Assembly (NCBI GenBank): GCA_963989385.1
Contig: OZ022499.1
Coordinates: 82,697,903-82,761,902 of the forward strand
Reading direction: 5' to 3'
Source of the DNA: Ctena decussata
Lineage: Eukaryota; Mollusca; Bivalvia; Lucinida; Lucinidae
DNA length: 64,000 nt
Below the pieces are notes generated by a model. That model saw nothing but the letters and a program-made list of their open reading frames with translations. It was not told the origin of the DNA and searched no databases. The translations under genes were made by a program, and so were the position numbers. This document shows, one piece after another, positions 41,130-51,422 of this stretch (position 1 is its first letter; every line of letters starts with the position of its first letter).

Positions 41130-41850
41130 TAAAAATAAACTGTCCTGGAACAGCCATATTGATGCAGTGACAAAAAAGGCAGAGCCCTAGTTAAGAGTGA
41201 CCCCTCATCTAAACTGTCTCACTGACCGTCTCATCGAGATGGTTCAGATTAGGGGTCACAACATATGATTTTATGCAGAATTATAAAAAAATTATCCCTT
41301 ATTATCTCCAAATACTCCCTCTTACCTAGGGCTCTGAAAAAGGCCAACCAGACTACAGCTTTCCTTTGCAGAAATCATTCAAACTGGCCAAAGATGTTAT
41401 GGCCAAATTCTACAAGTCCATAAATTGTCCACAGCTTGAGTATGCTTCAGTGGTATGGGACCCCGAACCAAAATCCAATATAGCCAAATTGGGGTCTGTA
41501 CAGAGACTTGCCACCAGGTTTTGCTGCAATGACTACCACTGAACCAGCAGTGTCACTTCAATGCTGCAAGAACTTGGGAGGACCATCAATCAAGGTGAGA
41601 CCAGAACAATGATGTACAGGATTGTCAATAACCTCGTTGAAATCCTCACAGGCCAGTATCTGACAGCCACAGGTGCAGTAGCTAGAGGACACCATCAACG
41701 AATCCTGCTGATATTCTGTTCCATCAATGCCTACAAGGGATCCCTCTTTCCATCTGGAATGATCTGCCTGCAAATGTCATATCAGCACTAACTTTGGACG
41801 ACTTCAAGCTCCTTGTCGGTTCAGGTATCCTAAGACCATGATTGTGTCAT
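41130..41850 (+). pseudogene. LINE C-terminal fragment, broken by a hAT MITE
   Basis: On the + strand, frames shift but the protein pattern is clear: CWNSHID-type start (LSWNSHIDAVTKKA before 41180), KANQTTAF after 41337, then MMYRIVNNLVEI (about 41611) and SINAYKGS (about 41728), the usual C-terminal region of jockey/CR1-like retrotransposon polymerases. Several stops and shifts; dead. Confidence 0.78.
41180..41336. mobile_element. hAT-like MITE inserted into the LINE fragment
   Basis: CAGAGCCCTAGTTAAGAG to CTTACCTAGGGCTCTG. The LINE reads ...AAAAAAGG before and AAAAAGGCC after, a duplication of at least AAAAAGG (7 bp, compatible with the 8-bp hAT rule). Confidence 0.85.
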
Positions 41851-41874
41851 GATTTTAACTGATTTTAATACAAG

Positions 41875-42605
41875 ATACAAGATTCAAGAAACTTTATTTT
41901 ACGTCGGAATACACATAACAAATAACATTAGCTACAATAGCTATTTTCCGACAAACATAATGTATAGCAAGTATCAACAAGAGTAAAAAGGCTGTAAAGG
42001 AAGTACATAATTAGTAACTTAAAGACAATTAAACAATATATTTAGTGGAAAAGAAAAGAAAGATAAACATAAAAAAAAGTTAAAAATACAATGCAGATCA
42101 TACTAGCTGTCATCACAGGCAAAAATATTTACAGAGATTTAAGATCACAGGTTGAGTTTAATAAAAAATATTCCTGAGTTGCAATACATGTAAAACAGTT
42201 ATAACAGGGATACTAGTTTACCTAAAAACATTGTTAAATAGGTCAGTCTCCTTTAAAAGAAACCTTTTGCCGGGTTGGCGAAAGGCGAAATAAAAACAAG
42301 AGATAAGACTGAACCAGCAGTACCTCTTGTAAGAAAAATACGAAAAAGGCAAAAGATTAATCTGACAGAGATAGACCTTCTATAATTTTTCTCTGCGGCC
42401 TTGACATAACTTAAACAAGAAAATAATGAAGAAGGAATAAAATAAAATAGAATAAAATAAAATAGAATAAAAGATAAGAACAGAGTTAATACATGAACTT
42501 AAATGAAAATAAGAAAAGGCATGCTATAAACATGATTAACTTAAAATCTAAACTGAACATTATAAAAGACATTGAAAAAGCCAACAGGCTAATCAATAAT
42601 TTGGA
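41875..42605 (-). mobile_element. 3' untranslated tail of LINE A
   Basis: AT-rich and non-coding, directly downstream (minus strand) of the LINE A coding remnant. It ends with AATAAAGTTTCTTGAATC and short TCTTG-type direct repeats near 41870-41890, as seen at 3' ends of L2/CR1-like elements. It includes an AAATAGAATAAA-type repeat at about 42436-42475. Confidence 0.6.
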
Positions 42606-43765
42606 TTAACTGCGGCATACAGCACAATTACAGTTAGGACCAGTCCATGTGCGGATCAGCCTCTCGAAGTCCTTGAAAGCATTTACTTTTCTCAGTTCAT
42701 TCGGGAGGCTGTTCCACACCCTGGCGGCTTCAAAGCGGAAAGATTTCTGTCCGTATGCCACAGTTCTTACCGTAGGTATTTGCAGAGTATTCTCATACCT
42801 GAAAGAGTAGGATGACTGCTTTAGACTGACTAGATTTCTGATATATATAGGAGCGATGTTATTAACGCATTTAAACGTTTCTAAAGCAATTGTTCTAAGT
42901 CTCCCGAGATGCAAAGTGGGTAGATTAGCTCTGTTTAAAAGCTCTTCATAAGGTGTTTCATAACTGTTAAAAACAATTTTCAAACCTCTGTATTGTAATT
43001 TCTCTAGCTTTTCGGTATTAACCTTGCTGCAAAAGTGCCAGACAATAGGACAATAACTAAAATTAGATCGGATAAAAGATTTAAAAACTAAAAGTCTAGT
43101 GTTTTCGAAAGAAATTTACTGATCCTCTGGAGCACATTTAGCTGTCTGGCTACCTTCTGGCAAATCCTGGAAACTTGTTCATTGAAATTCAGCTGGTAAT
43201 CCAACTCAACTCCCAAGAGCTTCACTGTCTCCTCACAGGGTATGTTACTGTCGGCGACAGTGAAGCTCCTGAGTTCAGAGGTCTTTTTGCCAGCTGCGAT
43301 TGCCTGGAACTTTCCAGGATTTGCCTGCATTTGGTTATCATCGAACCAGTTTAATGTTATTTGGGTTTCACTTTCTAATACGCCTTTGAGGACAGCAAGT
43401 TCCTTATCTGCATAAGATAACGTGTTGTCATCGGCGTAGTTATACATGGTACATTTCTTGAGGAAGTAAAAGATGTCATTTATAAAGATGTTGAAAATCA
43501 AAGGGCCCATAATGGACCCTTGAGGGACTCCTTTAATCATCTGCATCCAGCTACTTATGTGATCCCCTATTTTCACTCGCTGATGGCGGTTAGATAGATA
43601 GCTTGCTAACAGGTTGCAAGAGTGTTTGGAGACCCCATACGCCTGCAGTTTTGCAAGTAAGAGGTCATGGGGTATACAGTCAAAGGCCTTGCTTAAGTCC
43701 ATTAGTATGGCACCTACATACAAGTTTTGGTCAAGGGCCTGTTTCCAATCCTCTACAAGACGTAT
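42606..43765 (-). pseudogene. LINE A reverse transcriptase and C-terminal domain
   Basis: Minus strand. The RT palm motifs are in order: AILMDLSKAFDCIPHDLL (about 43715-43660), GVPQGSIMGPLIFNIFINDI (about 43535-43475), the catalytic YADD (about 43440) and KLLGVELD (about 43215). One frameshift at about 43095 separates this from FKSFIRSNFSYCPIVW and then the C-terminal part with FRYENTLQIP and RVWNSLPNELR, ending at a stop at 42606. The N-terminal endonuclease and first RT motifs are absent. CR1/L2/jockey-type polymerase, non-functional. Confidence 0.88.
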
Positions 43766-44235
43766 AACTCTGTACAGCAGACAATCATCTGCAAAGAGTC
43801 ATACTGAAGAGGAAACTCTTGAGGGCAGGTCATTGATGTATACCAGGAACAGGAGAGGCCCAAGCACTGTACCCTGTAAAACTCCAGATGTACCAGCAGC
43901 AAGAGAAGATGTCTTCCCATCAAGGACAACTTGCTGATTCCTATCTGTGAGGAAACTTTGGATCCAGGATAGGTTCTAGTCGCTTTTACCGTAGTGATGG
44001 AGCTTGACTACCAGGCGTTAGGCATGATGTGGAACCTTATCAAAAGCCTTGCTGAAGTCCAACAAAATAACATCTCCATGCTGCTGTCTATCTGGTCCGA
44101 CTGTGAGGTCATGTATGGTGATGATGAGCTGGGTCTCAAAAGATCTCTTCTTCCTGAAGCTGTGCTGGTACTCACTCAGAATCTTGTTACTTTCCAGAAA
44201 ATTCTTATAACTTATACAACGTTTTGACACAAGTG
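43765..44235 (-). pseudogene. LINE B reverse transcriptase fragment
   Basis: A different RT from LINE A. On the minus strand it reads LSEYQHSFRKKRSFETQL (about 44175), VILLDFSKAFDKVPHH (about 44065), GVLQGTVLGPLLFLVYINDL (about 43885) and LFADDCLLYR (about 43795), with stops between. It changes to LINE A sequence (EDWKQALDQNLYVG) at about 43765. Confidence 0.82.
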
Positions 44236-44249
44236 AGATATACCATTTA

Positions 44250-44465
44250 CCATTGGCCCGTGAGCAGCTTCACACTAAGGCGCAGCTAACGGTTTGTTTC
44301 AGAAGGATGTTCCACTAGAAGCTCCGACAAATTCCTTTGTCAAATCGTTCCATGGAGTTACTATGCTGTATGTGAAGAAATTTTTCTTCACCTCAGTTTT
44401 TACATGCCCCTTATGCAATTTATAATCATGTCCCCTTAAAGCAGTACTCCTGCTCAAAATGACCC
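44250..44465 (-). pseudogene. LINE C-terminal fragment
   Basis: Minus strand: RGHDYKLHKGHVKTEVKKNF and IVTPWNDLTKEFV, the C-terminal 'R.h..KL.K......r..FFs.Rvi..WN.Lp..vv' pattern of LINE polymerases. It lies upstream of the LINE B polymerase on the same strand, so it cannot be its own tail. Confidence 0.7.
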
Positions 44466-45340
44466 ATTTCATTTATAATTAAAAAAGACTGTTAACATAT
44501 CTTTTTAGCATTTTAGAAAGCTTACACACTTTTAGGCAGTCATTTAGTGTGTAATCCCAGTTGAGTAACATAGACACTGTACATGCTTGTGTGGGTATAT
44601 TGATTTTTTTCGGGTCACTGAAAATAAAACAGGCTAACACTAACACCAGAAGTGCCATTCCTGCTTGTAAATGAGTCCTGAAGTGAATACTTCCATAAAA
44701 ACACTCTATACAAAGATTTCGAGGATTTGACATTTGGTTAGGATTACTGCTTTAAATTCTCTGCATCTCTGTATCCAAGCTTTTAGGCTGTAGATCCCCT
44801 CTGGTATTATCTAAACTCCATATAATCTTCAACGGTATATATTCACAGGTAGTTCTGTTTATTTATAATGTGATAACTATTATTTGCATCCAAAACTAAC
44901 TTGTTTTGTTTTACTTACTCCGATTCGATCATATCTGATCATTACATCAGAGGACTTATACAAGAATCTAATATCACACTGGAAGCCATACAGTACTGAG
45001 AAACCACAGAGGGGGAAATATGAGCCATAAGGGCTGCACAGTTCCCTATGGAAACTGTAAAATGTAAGTGGGCGAAATTAGTGACCAACCGAAATTACCG
45101 CCCCTTCCATAGTATACCGAGCCAATCTGGCCGAGGACCATGCAACCCTTCCTTGTACTACTTCTCTTTTAATACAAAAAATATACGTATCAAAGTTTTC
45201 ACAATTCAGGCATGTTAAATTATGGGTGTTTACCGAGATCAGTAAATTATACGGATACGCAACACGTTGAGTCTTTCTCCGCCATTTGTTTACATTGGAT
45301 GCCTGGCGGTGCAACAAATCACCGAAAGAACCTGTCTATT
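44466..45340. other. Unassigned
   Basis: No exon, tandem repeat or inverted repeat recognised. Confidence 0.4.
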
Positions 45341-45359
45341 CGCTCTCCGTCGTGTCCGG

Positions 45360-47210
45360 GGTTACTATTACCGGAATCTACCTTATTACCGGAATACACC
45401 AAAATATACATTTATATTATCATAATAAACTTAAATATTGCCAGAATAAATGAAATAAGTACCATTTCCATCCAAGCATTATCTTTTGGGGGTCCATCAA
45501 ATTCCCCCAAACCACCCCAAAACACCCCAAAGCGCCTAAAAACCACCCCAAACCACTTTTCTTCATATTGTTTCAGTTCAAAATAGGTTGCAAACTTTTT
45601 GTTTACGTTTTTTTATGATTTCAAAATTATTTAATGCAAAAATAAATATGATCTATTTGTGCAGAAAAAGGGATTTTCATATTGTATGCACTGATAATAA
45701 TATAAATGTATACGTATGTGTGCCGCATGTACGTACACGTATGTAAATATATCACATACGCATGCGTTTATGTCCATTACATGTTTGTCAGCACATGCAT
45801 ACGTGTAAGTGTATGCATATTATATACCATTTATAAATACACAAATACAAAAGTATGGCATCATTTTGGTCGGGGCAATTTTTCCCTGTAGCTGCAAATA
45901 GAAATCATTTTTTTAATTTATAAGCATTTCCAAATATTTCCAAGGCAGTGTAAGGTGATGGCTCGACAGCTGACACTTAAATGCCAGGGTAGTTTCTTCT
46001 GTGCGGTTGAATGCATCTTGGATATATATAACCTTCCTCAGCCCTCTTGTCTTCAAAATTATACAAAGTTCTCCTGGAAAAAGATCACTCGTGAGTCAAT
46101 ATGTCAGTTCTGGACCCAGCGTTTGGTTGCAGATGCCCAGACGAGGTCTACCCTGGTTAACTGTACTCTTACCTCCATGGCGGTGGGTGTTACTCATACA
46201 GTATGGGAATCAGCTGCAAACAACGTGCATGATATTAGAAGAAGTATCACTAAAGTACGTATGATGACAGGAGTATATATGCTTCAGTTTCAATCAGTAC
46301 AGTGTGGATGAGACCTGTCCGTTGTGTAGACTCGGCCCAGAAGATCTACCTCATATTCTCCTGCGTTGCCCTGCTCTGGCTGAGATTAGAGACTCGTCAC
46401 TGAAAGATATTAGGGGGTTCCAGGCAAGTCAGTTTGGTCAGCAATTCTGGCCATCCCGATCAAGGATGGAGTTGGTGAAGATTCTGCTAGACAGTCACAA
46501 CCTGATGAGCCTGCTAGAAGCTCGTGTTGCAGAGGAGGTCTTGTTGCAGCTGGAGGCTCTGAGTCGTAGGTACTGTTTTCGGGTGCATGCAAAAAGGTTG
46601 CAACTGTACAGAAAATTGTCCAGTTAAGCTATATTCCCGATTTATCAATGTGGCCGCCACCACAAGTCTAACCTGTCTGTACATAGTGTGTATATAGCTG
46701 TTATTCCTGGATTTACCTACTTATATGAATCAACGAATCAACCTAAAACATCTACCGGTCAACGGCCTGGGTGCGCCATTCTACTGGCGGGATTTACAGA
46801 AACAGAAACAGATTACCAAATTTGGTTTTTAAGGTATTTGTTTTTGGTGGTTTGGGGTGATTTTGTGGGCGGTTTGGGGTGTTTTGGAGCGGTTTGGGGA
46901 AATTCGATGGACCGTCTTTTTTTTATTGGTAGTGAGAATAAATGGACCAAAGGATGGGTATTGGATAGGTATCATTGTGCAGGTTGCAAGCTGGTTTGGG
47001 TCTTTGTAGGGGTCAGTCACTTGCCAGCACTTACATGCAGCAAATATTAAATGACATGTTTTAAATAAAATCATTTATATTGCGGTCAAAGTAAAGTGTA
47101 TTTCAGTAAACAATAATGTGTATTTTGGTATATTTCTGTAGATTCCGGTATATTCAGGTGTATTTTGGTATACTCCGGTAATTAAGTGTATTCCGGTATT
47201 TCTAGTAACC
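45360..47210. mobile_element. 1.85-kb inverted-repeat element with 11-bp target duplication
   Basis: Tips GGTTACTATTACCGGAATC (45360) and the inverse of GGTTACTAGAAATACCGG (47193-47210). GTCGTGTCCGG flanks both sides (45349-45359 and 47211-47221). A second inner pair, CCCCAAACCACCCCAAAAC (about 45507) and GTTTGGGGTGTTTTGGAG (about 46872), is also inverted. TACCGGAATA words repeat within both arms. The centre is occupied by a retroelement-like coding relic. Confidence 0.78.
45955..46626 (+). pseudogene. Retroelement C-terminal zinc-binding region (relic)
   Basis: Two overlapping frames joined by a frameshift near 46255-46305. The first holds FWTQRLVADAQTRSTLVN and DIRRSITKVRMMTGVYMLQ; the second continues with DETCPLCRLGPEDLPHILLR, a C-x2-C-x(n)-H-x4-C pattern as in the zinc-binding tail (zf-RVT-like) of LINE polymerases, and ends at a stop. 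It lies inside the inverted-repeat element. Assignment by motif only. Confidence 0.62.
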
Positions 47211-47464
47211 GTCGTGTCCGGTCTATCCAAAGATCTTGTGCAGGGCAATGATGCGCCTCTGGGGTCTTGATATCGTTAGGTAGACCGGGGTGCCAGTGGG
47301 TGCCAGTGCAGTGAATATTAAAGAATAAGATAAATTGCTTAAAAACAGGTGTGAGTAAAATAAAAGATGAAAGGGTTAAATTGTTAAAAGTCTGATGAAG
47401 ACAAAGCGATAGGGTAAAATGATAAAAACAGTGATTTGATTTAGAGCACTGTTTCTAGTTCTAG

Positions 47465-47675
47465 TTCTATCAATTATGTGATGGGCTCCTCTGGAGCATC
47501 TTCGCACAGTTAGGTGCGCAAATGCTTGTTGGAAACTGCTTTCTGCCAGCTTGAACGTGTTAAAGTTTTGAAGGAGAGCAATGTTTTCTGGCAGCCTGTT
47601 CCAATATACATTTGCGAGTGGAAAAAATGAGAACTTGATGTTTTTGATGACGAAAGTCGGGTATCTAGGGTCAAG
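47465..47675 (-). pseudogene. LINE C-terminal fragment
   Basis: Minus strand: IKNIKFSFFPLANVYWNRLP and NTFKLAESSFQQA, the 'fF..a...WN.Lp.......s...Fk..l' pattern of LINE C-termini. Flanked at 47.68 kb by a MITE. Confidence 0.62.
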
Positions 47676-47911
47676 TTAGGTAACCTCGGACAGCAGGTTA
47701 ATTCGGACAGTGACATTGTTCCCTTTATATGTCAGTTGTTTGAAATTGAAACAAAAAATAACTGGGCAAAAACTGTGTAAATCCTGATGAGACGGCTCAT
47801 CATGAGCCGTCTCATCTGGTTTTTCACTGTTTGCAATGATATGTCCGAATTTACCCGCTGTCTGAATTTAACCGCTGTCCGAAGTTACCCGTCTCGATCC
47901 TACCTCAGGAT
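47670..47911. mobile_element. Palindromic MITE, family F
   Basis: AGGGTCAAGTTAGGTAACCT ... GACGGCTCATCATGAGCCGT ... CCGAAGTTACCCGTCTCGAT. Matches 32.20-32.42 kb. Confidence 0.78.
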
Positions 47912-47954
47912 CTGGTGCACCTGTAGCACACAAATCAAAGAAAAGCAAATCCTG

Positions 47955-48275
47955 CCTACAACATGCTTTTCTGAAAGTACTAAATTTAAAATTTCGTTCA
48001 ATAAATCAGCCTCAAAAGAAAGTTGAATGCCATGCTTTGCTTGACCAAACCAAGCCTGACATAGTAGTTGCAACAGAGACGTGACTTCACAAAGACATCG
48101 GTACTTTAGAAGTCATCCCTAAAGATCTTGGGTTTGATGTTTTTCGTAAGGATATGGGTTCAAGAGGAGGTGGTATATTCATTCCGGTAAAAAAAAAAAG
48201 CCGATTGCTCACAGGGCTCACCATTATGAGACTCACCACAAACTGTTATGGGTTTGTATTGAACTTCCCAGCTAA
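47955..48275 (+). pseudogene. LINE endonuclease (APE-type) fragment
   Basis: + strand: LKFRSINQPQKKVE, LLDQTKPDIVVATET (followed by a stop where tryptophan is expected), then VIPKDLGFDVFRKDMGSRGG. This is the 'n.RSi.nK..e...ll....pdii..tEtwl' start of APE endonucleases. A frameshift follows near 48200; the rest is cut off at about 48270 by another repeat. Confidence 0.8.
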
Positions 48276-48475
48276 CAAAATGACGTTGTTGCAACGTTGG
48301 TGCAACGTTATATTTTGGTTATGAAAACGTTTTGATTTTTGGTTTTATGTAGGGTTTTTTGGATGGTTTTATTTGGGATTTCTAAACGTTTTCATAAAAC
48401 GTTGCAAAAAACGTTGTTGCAACGTTGGTTAAACGTTGTGTTTTGGTAATAAAAACATTTTGATTTGAGGTTTTA
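48268..48475. mobile_element. AACGTTG-rich repeat
   Basis: CCCAGCTAACAAAATGACG start, then GTTGCAACGTTGGTGCAACG twice with related ACGTTTTGATTT words. Comparable to the palindromic repeat at 12.1 kb. Confidence 0.5.
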
Positions 48476-48837
48476 TGTAGACTTATTTGGAAGGGCGAAG
48501 GCTGATACCGTCAACTCGGGCTGAGATCAGGGCCGGTATCAAAACAACCGTGAAATGATGTTTTTATAGAATTAAACTTTTTTAGAAAACGTGCATTTTT
48601 GTTCCAATAACATATGTCTGTTTTCTCTTTTTTATTGGATGAAATAAAATGGAGATGATCAAGTCGGAAGATCATGGTTTGTGAGCGCCATTTTTCTTTC
48701 AGCTGGAAATACAACTGAGTATAAAATCAAGAAAACACAACGCAATCGTTAGGTATTTTAATCGTAAATGGCTCAAATTACAAAATAAAACTTACCGAGA
48801 ATGATTTTCTGGTATTAGAACAAGCTACACAGCCTCT

Positions 48838-49000
48838 GTGTGTCCACAGGCGCTTGAAGTTCTATGATATGAAACATATTTCAATGCCGCTAAACATCTA
48901 GGCTATGGGCCATTTTGAAGAAATGGCCTATAGACTGCGTCTATATAAAGGTTTTGAGTTTTTTTTAGCATAGAACTTCAAGCGCCTGTGGTGTGTCCAA
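48838..49000. mobile_element. Palindromic element
   Basis: CCACAGGCGCTTGAAGTTCT (48845) and its inverse AGAACTTCAAGCGCCTGTGG (48973) flank a spacer in which GGGCCATTTTGAAGAAATGG is a second small palindrome. Confidence 0.72.
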
Positions 49001-49535
49001 TTCCAACCAGTCGACGTGCGGCATTTCTGTATTTCTGTATTTGGCCAATAAGCCTTATCACGCCTACCAATCGCTCTCATGCGAAACCACGGTTCAGAAC
49101 GCCAATCCATGAGAGGGGTTTCCGGTTCTGCATGAGGGGAGCCAAAATCGTAAACAAATTTGACATCGGCACAAGGTTTGAGGTATTTGTTTTCTCTGAA
49201 AACTATTTATGCAAAATATAAGAATGCTATTTTGTCTCAAATACATTGGTTCTTCGGCACATGAAAGGATTAGGCACATGGTCTTGCACTTTTCCAGATA
49301 TGCATTTAGTACGGCGGAGCATGTGTTCAAGATCAATCTCGGCGATATATACATGTAGGAAAAAGTCGCATTCTCCGGCTTGATTTTGAGTCTCTGACCT
49401 TGGCAGTCGCAAAGAAGTGAACAGAACTACTGTATGCGTGAATCCGAAAGTTGGAAGCAAGTTTATCGTGATGGACAGTTTAGAATTCAGAAAATATACG
49501 TAAAAACTTGGCATCGTCAGCCCGGTTCCGCATGA
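49001..49535. other. Unassigned
   Basis: Nothing recognised; open frames here lack motifs. Confidence 0.4.
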
Positions 49536-49875
49536 GATATTAGAAAATATAAGGAATTTTTATCAAACACAAAAACAGCTTCTGAACAATAACTGGATCA
49601 AAACTAACATGAACTCTGTGATAAATCATTATTTTACACATTGCAGATGACTTTCTGGCTGTTTTTTATTCCCCGCTTGTCTTTATGACCTTTTGCAAAC
49701 CCTCTTTCAAACCCCCTTGCATGCCTCAAAGGCAGACAATCGGGGATTAAAACAGCCAGAAAGTCATCTGAAATGTATAAAATAATGTTATATCACAGAA
49801 TTCAAGTTAGTTTTGATTCAATTAATGTTCAGAAGCTGTTTTTGTGTTTGATATAAAATTCCTTATATTTTCCGA
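49536..49875. mobile_element. Palindromic element (arms about 150 bp)
   Basis: AAAATATAAGGAATTTTTAT ... CACAAAAACAGCTTCTGAAC ... AGATGACTTTCTGGCTGTTT, a short spacer near 49700, then the inverse order ending TTCCTTATATTTTCCG. Confidence 0.84.
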
Positions 49876-49898
49876 TTACACTTATGAACTAGGAATCT

Positions 49899-50560
49899 TC
49901 CACGCAAACCGAACAAAGTGTCTGATGAACCAAAGCAGGACCGAGGGCTCGACCGCAAACATGTTAAGCCCCCAGTAATTTCATTGCTGGCCGTCCCGAG
50001 GCGACACTTCTGTTTTGTTTCTTTTTAGTTGTTTCATGTGTTGTTTGTCGCTTTGACTGTTTTGATATATGGTTTGGCCCTGACATTAAATAATTGGAAA
50101 TAGGTAAAAATAGATGATTAATGTTTTACGTATATTTTGTTCTTATTGTCAGGGTTTTGTAAAAATGTTGTGTGGGCGGTGGTTGTTTTTGTTCGGTTGA
50201 ACAACTAAGTATCTGATGAACCAAAGCAGAACATAGGGCGAGGGTTGGTCGACCACAAACCGGTTATGCCTCCAGTAATTTCATTACTGACCGCCCCAAG
50301 GCTGCAGTTCTATTTTGGTTCATCTTGGTTGTTTTATGTGTTGTTAGTTGCTATGTCTATTATTGATATATTGTTTGTGATGTTCAGGCTAGCCCGTTGA
50401 CCACCTACTTAGGAAATGGCTGTTCACATGGCTGCCGCTGGTGTTGTCTTTGGTGGTGACTAATTTTGTGTTGACTCTTTTCCACATGGTGTCTTGGGTT
50501 GGATATGGGATTTAACTGTGTCAGTTCCTGAGAATTTTCCTCCTTACTTTTTCAACAGAT
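49899..50560. repeat. Two tandem copies of a dispersed repeat (SINE-like core)
   Basis: AGTGTCTGATGAACCAAAGC (49917) and AGTATCTGATGAACCAAAGC (50208) begin two ~290-bp copies containing CCAGTAATTTCATTGCTGGC and CCGTCCCGAGGCG. The motif 'cccAgtaatt..tactggccgtcccaaggcgg' recurs at 53.25-53.29 kb and resembles the conserved core of lophotrochozoan SINEs. Confidence 0.6.
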
Positions 50561-50599
50561 ATTCGTTCGGCCCAGGACGATAACAAAGCTTGGAAATAT

Positions 50600-51178
50600 T
50601 ATAGCCCACTACTTACAATGCGTTATTGCGGTATTCTGCATGCGTATGTTAACGTTATGGTCTTCGCCGGTTTTTACAAGGAATTGTGGGAAAGCGTCAT
50701 TAGAAACCATGTAAACAAATTATAAAACTGGAGTAAAAATTGATAATTAAGGTATATATGCCTTTATTCATATAAAAATTTGCCTGTAATAAGTTTTACC
50801 GTAAGAATGCATATATTCCGGGCCAATGAGTGCTTTATTCTTCCTTAAATCAGCTTTTATAGAGAAGAACGTGAAAGTAGACTTTTCATCGTATATTTGC
50901 AGAATATAATTCATAGTCGGATGCTTAAGCATAATAATATTGTCCGCCAACCTTAAATCTCTTTCCGGAAAGTCACTTTTGTGCCGCAATTTGCCTTTTT
51001 TATCATTTCTTGTTATAGTATTCGTCGGTAGCTGTTATGGTTTCTTTCGGCTAAGATATATCATTCTACGATTAAATTGTAATCTATGATACAGTATTCT
51101 ACGGTTTTGGGCGGTGGTATTGATTCTCACCTTCTTGGAAACATTATGAATTTCGTGAGTCCGATTTCAAGAAATATC
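50600..51178. other. Unassigned; one 73-codon frame without known motif
   Basis: A minus-strand frame (50768-50989) encodes an ordinary-looking charged peptide (DFPERDLRLADNIIML near its start), but no family is recognised and no splice partner is evident. Confidence 0.3.
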
Positions 51179-51422
51179 AATATGAGCCGCGACACGACAA
51201 AACCAACAATGTGGTTGTGCGCCCAGCGCAGACTCGGATCAGCCTGGACATCCGCTCAGTCCGATCAGACTCGTCGCTAAGCACTGAAAAGGTAGCTAAG
51301 GGTCTAAGCTATCTCCATGCGGACCGCGAAGACTCTGATCAGACTGGGCGGATGCCCAGGCTGATCTGAGTCTACGCTGGGCGCACAACCACATTGTTGG
51401 TTTGTGGTGTCGCGGCTCATAT
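51179..51422. mobile_element. Foldback MITE, family A (full length)
   Basis: ATATGAGCCGCGACACGACA to GGTGTCGCGGCTCATAT. It sits 12 kb outside the gene, so the family is not limited to its introns. Confidence 0.88.

Noticed and set aside
50768..50989. 73-codon minus-strand frame
   Set aside because: No recognised motif, no conserved neighbour exon and no clear splice sites; kept only as an unassigned region.
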